From: Parapristionchus giblindavisi
Lineage: Eukaryota; Nematoda; Chromadorea; Rhabditida; Diplogasteridae
Direction of reading: 5' to 3'
Assembly: GCA_943737045.1 (NCBI GenBank)
Contig: CALSFV010000208.1
Span: forward strand, 558,001 to 622,000
DNA length: 64,000 bases
Both the position numbers and the translations under genes were made by a program. The notes beneath the pieces were generated by a model that saw nothing but the letters and a program-made list of their open reading frames with translations, was not told where the DNA came from and ran no database searches. Shown here one piece after another: positions 45,181-55,500 of the stretch (the first letter of the stretch is position 1; the number at the start of each line of letters is the position of its first letter).

Positions 45181-45542
45181 GTACTTCACTCTGCAATAAT
45201 ACTATTCAAATTGGTATAATCCAATTACCAATCATTCATATCTTCATGCCACTAGTATATAAGACCATTCCATCATCAACCACTTCACCTTATCGGTCCG
45301 ATCCAGAGAGTCGTCAATCTCTTATTCAATCCCTCAATATCAAGTGGTTAAACCCCACACCCCAATCCCAGTGGTTAAATCCCACACCAACCAGTACGAT
45401 CCCCAATTGTGTATAGTATAAATAAATATTTAAATATAATTCCTTTGTATTACACACTACCATTGTACCAATAAAGGGCAAGGGTAGTTCTCCTCCGTTG
45501 TATACCATAAGTCAAACAACACTCCCGTCGGGAGTCGTTACA
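45150..45542 (+). repeat. 3' LTR of the BEL/Pao-like element
   Basis: A 393-bp copy nearly identical to 42114-42506, with small differences such as AAATAAATATTT for AAATATATATTT and CCCGTCGGGAG for CCCTTCGGGAG. Followed by ATTAG. Confidence 0.85.
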
Positions 45543-45783
45543 ATTAGTGCTTTTCGAAAAGTTGTGGAATGCCCGGAATGCCCCCTGTAAAAATGACGTT
45601 TAAATGAAATTTTTGAAAAAAAATGAAGACCCCCTGTAAACTTCACCATTCTTCGTTCGGATGCCCCTGTAGAATCGAGCTACAGGTACCCCGCCCATAA
45701 ATGGTCTCCCTTAAGAATAGACTCATTCTATGTTGATCTTCACTTTTACTCAGTTCAGAATTTTACAGTTATTCTTAATTGAC

Positions 45784-45905
45784 TATTATGGAAGTCGCTT
45801 TCTCAGAGTCATTTCGAGTATTATCCGACCCTCTTCTCGGTTGTGGTGGTGAATTTGCACCAAACGCTAATGCATCGTTACATTTGCTTGACGCGCCTAC
45901 GCCGT
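45784..45905 (+). pseudogene. Possible degenerate copy of a zinc-finger exon
   Basis: The frame gives IMEVAFSESF then CGGEFAPNANASLHLL, resembling the exon at 47581 ([20 protein letters not shown] then NIALHLI) in order and spacing, but the first CxxC pair is lost. It lies on the same strand just upstream of the gene's first exon. The resemblance is short and could be chance. Confidence 0.35.
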
Positions 45906-46531
45906 CACTTAAAAAAACGTTGCATTTCGCTTACGCGCGCGACTGCGTCAATTTTGGAGTGTGACACGAAGTGTGTTGGGTCTCATGTGGAAAACCTTGA
46001 TGGTCCATGAAATTACTGTAGAAGGTTACGGTAGTCAATCATTATTGATCGATGGTACGGTAGCTTCTTACCGTATCCCCATTTACGGTAGTTTAATATG
46101 GGCTTCTTCTCAGGAGTCAACACCGTCCAATCTGTGCGGCTGCCATCACCAGATGAATCTTCGATAGCCTCAACTCTACGGCACCTGCTGATTGGAGGAA
46201 TTTGTTAATGTGGATGTGAGAACAAAATATTTAGTATTGGTGTCGTCATTCCGCGTATCAATATAATGTCAAATACAACAGGGCAAGTCAGTATAGACTG
46301 GTTTATCAAGATATTGGGAGGGTCTTATATGCTCTTATAATATGTATATAGTCGTTGTATAAGTATATATTTGTATATATATTATATTTGTATATATTTG
46401 TATATAGTCATCTTTGTGTTGCAATCACAAAGGAATCTTCATAGACAAATGTAATGCCATTAGTCCATTCTTCATTCCTATCTCTCTATTCGCACTAGAG
46501 CGGTCGATCTCTTCACTAACATCTCATCACC

Positions 46532-49500
46532 ATGGATGCCGTGTTTCCTCGTGTAAGTTTTGTTTTCCGTCTTGTTTTGCTAAATTTGCTTTTTTCAGAC
46601 AAAATGTCGCTACTGTGGATTCAATCTTTTAGGTCGAATCTCCTTCCAAACGCACATAAAGGTCTATTTTACAGTTCTCGGCAGCAAATTTTTGATAAAT
46701 TACATTGTTCGAGATCAATTTCGTTTTCCGTTCTAGACATGTCCTATAGTCAAGCAATATCCGGTTATGATGCGAACGCAGTACTGCACATACTGTCTCA
46801 AGAAGCACGGAGATGCATACGCGCTTTGCCACCACATCACAGTTAGTTTATTTCATCACCCGCCTTGATTTTTCCTCGATACTTGCTTCTGTCTCGTAAG
46901 CAGCGGGCGCATACTTGATCGTTGGCGAACTAATAGCCGACAAACGTAACGTTCCAAGTGTAGCAGGAGGCGTTTGCTACGAATGCTTTCCCCCACGCGT
47001 GTGATGTGTGACCTTTGTCGAAAAAAGAATAGATGCTCTTCATATGTAGATACTACCTCTGCTGATGTCTCTTCAACAAAATCGCACCGGGAACACTTCA
47101 CGGTTTAATTGTCCTACCATTCGTTAAACGTATCAGTGTGTGCTCTCTGCAAAAGTCACGTAAAGAGAAGAACAGAAAAACAGACAAAACTCTCCTCTAT
47201 CTCGCACTCCTTGAACTTTACTTTTGAAAATCACTTTAACTTCAGACTTGTCACGATACTGAGCGTTATCGCGAGATTTCAATCAATAAGATGTCCGCTG
47301 TTCAAAAAACAGAAGTGAGTAGCTGTTTATCTATATAGGAGACTCCACAATTTCCAAAATAGTAGATGCGCCAAAACTTTGTAAAGTTGTAATTAGTTGT
47401 GATTTTTGTTTTTTTGTGATAAGAATGTTTGGTACATTCTTATCACAAAAAAAGTGCTTCGTGCATACGCACGATGATAAAATATATATATAAGTGATAT
47501 CATCTCAGAGATCAATTTTCAGCACTAATAAAGTTGTTTACATGTTCCTGCAATTTATCTATATCAACCCACATTTGCAGATTATGGAGATCTTTCCCTT
47601 CATATGTTCCGGTTGCTCAGGAGAATTCGCCAAAGCTGAAAATATCGCCTTACATCTAATCATCGCTGCTAATGTAAGAGACTTCAAATTATTTATTAAA
47701 ATGTATGCACCTTAATATTAAGCAGTAAATTGGCACAAAATACATGCTATACAGTGCTTTATGGAGCTTCTGATGTTACGTCTAGGCAGTATAAACATCT
47801 ATCATTAATATAATATCAATAATCTGCCAAATATTGTGATGCTTGCTATAAAGGCGGAACTTTCTGTGTCACAGCACAAGTTTTAAACGGTCTATGAATG
47901 TCAGTTTCACTTTTTTTCTACAACCTTTAAAAGCACTTCTAATTTGTAACTATCTGCTCTAGCAATGCTCTCTTTGTCTATGCGAGAGCGCTTTCAGAGA
48001 GGATAGTTTCAAGTTCGTTCGAAGTGTTTATTTAATAACAAGTGACTGGACTGCTGAGTGGGGGAAAACTCAAGTATTGTTGTTATATCTGAATCGATAT
48101 TCTCTATCCTCGTCCTTTTATCGCATCCATGTTCTAGTATGTTCATATCTATTTAAACATTTCTTTTCATTAGAAAGGCTTGATCAAAAAGATTTCAATT
48201 GTCAAACGCTAATCGATTGAATAATCACATATATTAATGCATCGATTAGAATTGTGGAAGTAGATTATTTTATTTAATTTATCGTACATCAAAAAGATGC
48301 GACAACATTTGAGAGGACAAGCAAATTAAATGAGAGCAATTGGGGGTAAAAAAAACGAGAGTGGGGGGGGGTGTACGGGGGGGGGGGGGGGAGAGAAGGG
48401 AAGTGCAGCTCATAAATGGACTCTATTATGTATCAAAGATCAAACGGCGATCAATGATAGGTTAGGTTGGCAAGGCCTAGCGGTGGAGAGGTCCGCAATG
48501 ATTCAATGTATATCGGATTGAATCGAGAGTCTATTATGGGGGCACTAAAGAGGGGAAATTGTGAGTCCTAATTTATCAATAAGATCTTGGGAAGAAAGTA
48601 ATTTGGTTTTGATAGTAGAGGTGCTATATGACGAAAGGGTGGAAGAATCAATGCAACAATGTAATTTAGTCAGAAAACGTGCAACCCTAACAGAAAAAGA
48701 TGATCGACGATTTTCTCTTCTAGCTAGAGGAATATGAAAGGAGAAACAAGAGAGACGACCAAAGGTGGGTTTAAATACAAAGAATTGACTAGCTGGTAAA
48801 TCTACTTGACAACGAAGGATCTTGAGAGCATAAATAATATCAATTACAGTTCTTCTATGGTACAGAGTTGGGAGAGAATACAACGCAAATCTAGCATGGT
48901 ATGAGGGAGGGAAACCAACAAAACGATTACAGCGGTAAAATAGGAGACGAGTAAAAAGATGTGATACATTTTCTAATTTACGAACAAGACCTTTGGATTA
49001 TGGGGACCACACAGGGGAAGCATATTCAACTATGGGAAGAATATAACATTTAAAAGCATGGATATAAACATCGGGTTTGGTACAAGAGATAGAACGGAAT
49101 AGCAAATATACTAATGAAATGGCTTTCTTAGAGATAATGGAAATGTGTGATGAGAAATTGAGGAGAGGATCAAGAAAGACTCCAAGGTCACGAATAGACT
49201 GAGAAGAAGGTAGAAGATGAGAATGAATGGAATATTGAAGAGATGGGTTATTTTTGCCTATATATAGTACAGTGCATTTTTTCTGAGCAACTGTTAACTG
49301 CCATTTTTTGCAGTAATCTAATACAGATGAAATCCCTTGCGAAAGTTGGAGATGAGAAGTCATAGTTTGTATATGACTATAAGTAGAAAACAGTTTGATG
49401 TCATCAGCAAAAAGACGAATGCCCACTAAAGGGAGAGTGTCTATAACCCTGGGTAGTTCCGAAAGATAGATTAAAAATAGTAATGGCCCTAAAACTGTAC

Positions 49501-52500
49501 CCTGAGGAACTCCTGATGTAACCTCCCTCTCGGAGGAGAGGGAGTTATCGACACGTACTCTAAAACTTCTATTAGCTAAAAATGAATTAAACCATGTCAA
49601 AATATTACGTCTGATTCCGATAGACTCCAACTTGAATAGGAGTTTTGAGTGAGAAACGGAATCAAAAGCCTTAGCAAGATCAATATAAACAACATCAGTA
49701 CAGAGATCACGATCAATAGAGTCACGCCACGATTGAGTGCAATGTAAAAGTTGAGATACGGTAGAACGTCCAGACATAAAACCATATTGTTCCGTGGGGA
49801 TGATAGAATGGATATTACACCATTTCAAGATACGTGGTTTAAGGAAACGTTCCAGAACTTTACATGCAATTGGAGTGAGCGAAATGGGTCGAAATTGGGA
49901 GACATCAGAAGGCGACGGTACCTTGGGTATTGGAACAATTGTGGCGATTTTCCACACTGATGGAACCTGCCCTAAGGCGATAGAGAAATTGAATATAACG
50001 GAAAGAGGATAGGCCAAAGACGAGGAACAATTCTTATAGATGATAGAAGGAATGTAATCAGAGGGCAAAGAACAGGAAGAGCTAACACGTTTAAGAAGAT
50101 AACAAACATCCATGGGCATAATAGTAGGAATAGATAAAGACTGAGAGATTGATGAAGATAGAGGAGGGAGGGTCATGTCATCATTGGTATACATTGTCTG
50201 AAAGTAGTCAGCCAATGCATTGACCTTAGACTCAATAGATAAAAGAGGATTTCCAGAAGAATCGCGTATACATCCTATTTTGGTCTTTCCTTTCAGACGA
50301 GAGCTAAGGTAGTTATAAAATCCTTTACCATGTAGTTTAGAAAGTATTTTGTTTTCACGATTTCTAACAAACTTCCTTATCTCTCGCTGAAGGCGTGCAC
50401 AAACAGTCTGATACAATGGGCGAACAGGATGAAGATGGATCTTATTGAATAAAGCACGTTTATGTGAGATCAAAGATCGAATGTGTGAAGGGTATTGATC
50501 GAAGGGAAGAGGTGCCTTGCAAATAGGAACATACTTGGGTAGAAGAGACAAAACATGTGAGGTAAATTTAGCATACAAGTCATCAATAGATGTAAAATCA
50601 TTAAGTATTGAGTCCCAATCGGAAAAGAAAAATGCATTGTCTAAGAAATCAAAGTTTGTCTTACGATAGTTAAAAGTTGGAACATTGATTGAGGGGAGGA
50701 AGGGAAATGAGATAGAGAAAATAACACTTGAGTGGTCAGATGAACCAAAGGGAGGAGATAAACAGCACTTAGTTATGATTTAATCTGATGATAAAATGAG
50801 GTCTAAATAGTTCTGAGCAAGAGTAGGGAATGGAACGTATTGTGATAGGTTAAGAGCTTCGCATAAATCAATAAGGGATGATGCTTGGCCAGTACCAGAA
50901 GGAGACGAAATAGACCAATCAATGTGGAAGTTGAAATCACCTAACAATACAATAGGATTATCGATCGATAGAAGGGAAGAGAGACTATCAAACAGATCTG
51001 AATTAGACTGATTGTGAGAAGTGGTATTTGGAGGGCGGTAGACTAATACTATACGAATTGTTGTGAGAGACAGAGGAGAAACAATATCGATTGCAATTAT
51101 ATCGGAAGATGATGAGGCACCAGTGGGAATAAGAGTTGCATAGAGATGGTCTCGTATGATAATACATACTCCACCACCCCTTCTCGCTCTATCACAACGA
51201 AAGACTCGATTAGGGTAATCCAAAATCAGTTCAGGATCAACCAATCCGCGTAGAGAGCCAGGACTCAGTTACAAATACGATATCAGGCTTAGATACAGAT
51301 AACAGACAATGTAGATCAGGGAGTTTATTGACTAAGGAGCGGGAATTGAATAGAATACACGATAGAGAGGTGGAATCAGTAGAGGGAGAGGGAGAGGGAG
51401 AGGGAGAGGGAGAGGGAGAGGGAGAGGGAGAGGGAGAGGGAGAGGGAGAGGGAGAGGGAGAGGGAGAGGGAGAGGGAGAGGGAGAGGGAGAGGGAGAGGG
51501 AGAGGGAGAGGGAGAGGGAGAGGGAGAGGGAGAGGGAGAGGGAGAGGGAGAGGGAGAGGGAGAGGGAGAGGGAGAGGGAGAGGGAGAGGGAGAGGGAGAG
51601 GGAGAGGGAGAGGGAGAGGGAGAGGGAGAGGGAGAGGGAGAGGGAGAGGGAGAGGGAGAGATTGATTAGTATGTGACCGAAACATCATGATGCATAGTTA
51701 TTAATTTAATAATGTTCACTTCTTATAATTTTAACTTTAAAGCGTATGTAAACATATACATTTACAGTATCACCTTTTCATTTATTCCACAAGCCAGCCT
51801 GCAACTACAGTAACCAGTCATGACCTGTGATTATCCCCGACCCTTCTAGTGCGTTTGCTGCCACATTTTAAAAAATGCGTATGGCTACCCGAAATATATT
51901 GATATTTTAAAGAAATCCGCCGATACATGGACCAATTACTTGAGCGGGTACTCATAAAATTCCAAATGTTGCATGTGGGTCTATCACACGGGATTACCAG
52001 GGACCATCACGGCTGTTGCGTTTTATTATGTGGTGTTACATTTTCAAAACGTGCGCACGGCGTGCGCACGTTTCAAAATGTAACACCACATAAGCGAAGT
52101 ATTGCATGCAAAACTATGAAACATACATTTTCGGAACCCTCGCCGTTAGTTTTATATGGGTCGATTTTCGAAATTATGTTTGTCAATTTAGAGAATTCGT
52201 TATTTTGCTCTTAAAAAATCGTCATTTTTAGCTTTCTTTCGCACCAAGTGGTCAGAAAATGGGCCATCTAGAGTGGGTCAATCGTCGCATTACGAGGGTA
52301 TATATGAAGATGTATACTATTTATAAAAAATGTACTCAATTAATATTATATACATTATAAATATATCTTGCTGTATACAATATTTAAGGCCCCGCCGTAT
52401 CGGCAAGGGATACTAGACAGCTGAACTTTACTTTGTGGTGTGGGCCATCTTCAGTAGAACCTCCATTTTTTTATCTCCACTATTACAGTCTCCATTGTCT

Positions 52501-55500
52501 CGTTGCTCGTCTGCCTGTGTGATTGTCTTCCATCTTCCGACCGTCCATCGCGATCGCTGTCGTGATGATGATGACGTTAGGCTGAATCGGTACGACTTTC
52601 TCGATCACCGACGTTGTCCTTACTGCAACGGACATTCGGTGGCCTTCCGCGACGCCTTCTCGCTCTCGGCGCACATCACGGTACGTGTTATACATTGCAA
52701 TGATGGGAACATGGATCAGGGTTATGGTAAATTTAATTGAGCTAATTAATGATCGATGGCCGATGAAAACAGATATTTGCCCTACAAACCAATATTTAGT
52801 GATCATTCTAAAAATAATATTTTTTCCTTGCAGGAGCATCATTCCGATCAGAGAAATTTGTGGAGAAGAATGATCGAGATAATTGAAAATAAGGAATTGA
52901 AACAGGTGAGAGTTACTGTAGCAAAACCAGGGGGCATGACAGAAGCGCAACGTCAAAAGCGCAACTGTCACTTTTCGACAAAAGCGCAACCATGAAAATC
53001 GCAAACGACAAAAGCGCAACGGGGCATATCTCGGTCGTTGATGACCGTACAGACCTCTGGATGGGTTTATTCGAACCCACTCGGTCTACGCTATTATGGT
53101 AGAAGTTGATCTTTGATCTCTGACAGCGAAACGACAAAAGCGCAACGGGGCATATCTCGGTTGGGGATGACCGTATAGACCTCTGGATGGGTTTATCCGA
53201 ACCCACTCGGTCTACGCTATTATGGTACAAGTTGATCTTTGATCTCTGACAGCGAAACGACAAAAGCGCAACGGGGCATATCTCGGTTGGGGATGACCGT
53301 ATAGACCTCTGGATGGGTTTACCCGAACCCACTCGGTCTACACTATTATGGTACAAGTTGATCTTTGATCTCTGACAGCGAAACGACAAAAGCGCAACGG
53401 GGCATATCTCGGTCGTTGATGACCGTACAGACCTCTGGATGGGTTTATCCGAACCCACTCGGTCTACGCTATTATGGTACAAGTTGATCTTTGATCTCTG
53501 ACAGCGAAACGACAAAAGCGCAACGGGGCATATCTCAGTCAGGGATGATCGTACAGACTTCTGACTGTGTTTACTCGATTCCTCTCGACCTGTATTACTA
53601 TGGTAAAAAAAGTTGACCTTTATTCTCTCACACAGAAACGACAAATGCGCAACGGACCATATCTCGGCCGCAGATTAACCACAACGCTATACCGTACCTG
53701 TGTCAGATTTGGGTAAAACTGATGATTTCTTTTTTTCGTATTCAAATTTCGAATTCGTTTATTGATAGAAAGCCCCAGAAATGGAGACGAAGTTTTTAAA
53801 CGATTATCCCCGATCGAAATTAGAGTGATCTTGCGAGAGATTCTACTAAAAAATCATTTGAAAAGTCGTTTCTCTTCACCCGATGGTTATCTACCTATGC
53901 CCAAATTTTTCATGAACATGTCCATAATTTTCAATATTGAATTTCTCTCAAAGGCAAAAGTGCATTCTGCAACCTTCACAGATCGGACCGGAAGGGCTTC
54001 AGTATCACATTGAAAAAATTTCAGCCAATTTGCGCCTCGACTTTCGAGAAAATCAACTTTCAATGTAGCCATTTTGCCGTTGAAGTGGAGGCAAGAGGCG
54101 AGAGAGTGTGGTGGTGTCAGAGAGCATTGAGGCGGGTAAGGAAAAATAGCTTTAAAATAGCTCTATGCTTTTCTCCAAAGCGCTCTCATATGGCCCCTTG
54201 CGCTTTTGTCGTTTCTGCGTGATAGATCAAAGATCAACTTGTACCATAATAGTGTAGACCGAGTGGGTTCGGGTAAACCCATCCAGAGGTCTATACGGTC
54301 ATCCCCAACCGAGATATGCCCCGTTGCGCTTTTGTCGTTTCGCTGTCAGAGATCAAAGATCAACTTGTACCATAATAGCGTAGACCGAGTGGGTTCGGGT
54401 AAACCCATCCAGAGGTCTATACGGTCATCCCCAACCGAGATATGCCCCGTTGCGCTTTTGTCGTTTCGCTGTCAGAGATCAAAGATCAACTTGTACCATA
54501 ATAGCGTAGACCGAGTGGGTTCGGGTAAACCCATCCAGAGGTCTATACGGTCATCCCCAACCGAGATTTGCCCCGTTGCGCTTTTGTCGTTTCGCTGTCA
54601 GAGATCAAAGATCAAAATGTACCATAATAGCGTAGACCGAGTGGGTTCGGGTAAACCCATCCAGAGGTCTATACGGTCATCCCCAACCGAGAGATGCCCC
54701 GTTGCGCTTTTGTCGTTTCGCTGTCAGAGATCAAAGATCAACTTGTACCATAATAGTGTAGACCGAGTGGGTTCGGGTAAACCCATCCAGAGGTCTATAC
54801 GGTTATCCCCAACCGAGAGATGCCCCGTTGCGCTTTTGTCGTTTCGCTGTCAGAGATCAAAGATCAACTTGTACCATAATAGCGTAGACCGAGTGGGTTC
54901 GGGTAAACCCATCCAGAGGTCTATACGGTCATCCCCAACCGAGATATGCCCCGTTGCGCTTTTGTCGTTTCGCTGTCAGAGATCAAAGATCAACTTGTAC
55001 CAAAATAGTGTAGACCGAGTGGGTTCGGGTAAACCCATCCAGAGGTCTATACGGTCATCCCCAACCGAGAGATGCCCCGTTGCGCTTTTGTCGTTTCGCT
55101 GTCAGAGATCAAAGATCAACTTGTACCATAATAGCGTAGACCGAGTGGGTTCGGGTAAACCCATCCAGAAGTCTATACGGTCATCCCCAACCGAGAGATG
55201 CCCCGTTGCGCTTTTGTCGTTTCGCTGTCAGAGATCAAAGATCAACTTGTACCATAATAGTGTAGACCGAGTGGGTTCGGGTAAACCCATCCAGAGGTCT
55301 ATACGGTCATCCCCAACCGAGATATGCCCCGTTGCGCTTTTGTCGTTTCGCTGTCAGAGATCAAAGATCAACTTGTACCATAATAGTGTAGACCGAGTGG
55401 GTTCGGGTAAACCCATCCAGAGGTCTATACGGTCATCCCCAACCGAGAGATGCCCCGTTGCGCTTTTGTCGTTTCGCTGTCAGAGATCAAAGATCAACTT

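Larger units (their letters stand above)
42114..45542 (+). mobile_element. BEL/Pao-like LTR retrotransposon lacking reverse transcriptase
   Basis: Two 393-bp LTRs (42114-42506 and 45150-45542) begin TGTAGCGAC and end GTTACA, with the 5-bp target duplication ATTAG at 42109-42113 and 45543-45547. TGGTGCATCGGCCC directly after the left LTR is the likely tRNA primer-binding site. The 2.6 kb interior encodes Gag and aspartic protease with BEL/Pao-type features and then ends in unrelated-looking residues; reverse transcriptase, RNase H and integrase are missing. A 5-bp duplication fits BEL/Pao. The LTRs differ at a few sites. It is a deletion derivative that could move only in trans. Confidence 0.9.
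48545..51660 (-). mobile_element. Non-LTR retrotransposon (CR1/L2/Jockey-like), antisense in the zinc-finger gene intron
   Basis: Reading leftwards on the minus strand: a hexanucleotide array, then the endonuclease start ([20 protein letters not shown] then VFVTESWLS) at about 51350-51250, the rest of the AP-type endonuclease at 51244-50783 ([31 protein letters not shown]) and SDHSSVIF at about 50730. Reverse transcriptase follows at about 50200-49200 ([51 protein letters not shown]), and a C-terminal region runs to 48545. The catalytic ADD is kept. From 51244 to 48545 everything is one frame broken only by two stop codons (50782-50780 and 49000-48998); one frameshift near 51245 separates the first part of the endonuclease. 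I did not find a clear 3' tail or target duplication, so both ends are approximate. Confidence 0.88.

Noticed and set aside
47109..47318. Zinc-finger-like frame [12 protein letters not shown] as an exon
   Set aside because: No acceptor in the needed phase; using it breaks the otherwise perfect phase-0 chain. The [10 protein letters not shown] exon at 47246 fits instead and supplies the missing Cys ligand.
51328..51688. Open frames of Gly-Glu and Leu-Pro repeats
   Set aside because: They are products of the hexanucleotide array. Only the Ser-Pro frame joins a real coding sequence.
52913..53644. A 243-residue open frame on the minus strand
   Set aside because: It is the inverted array of the same minisatellite, for the same reason.
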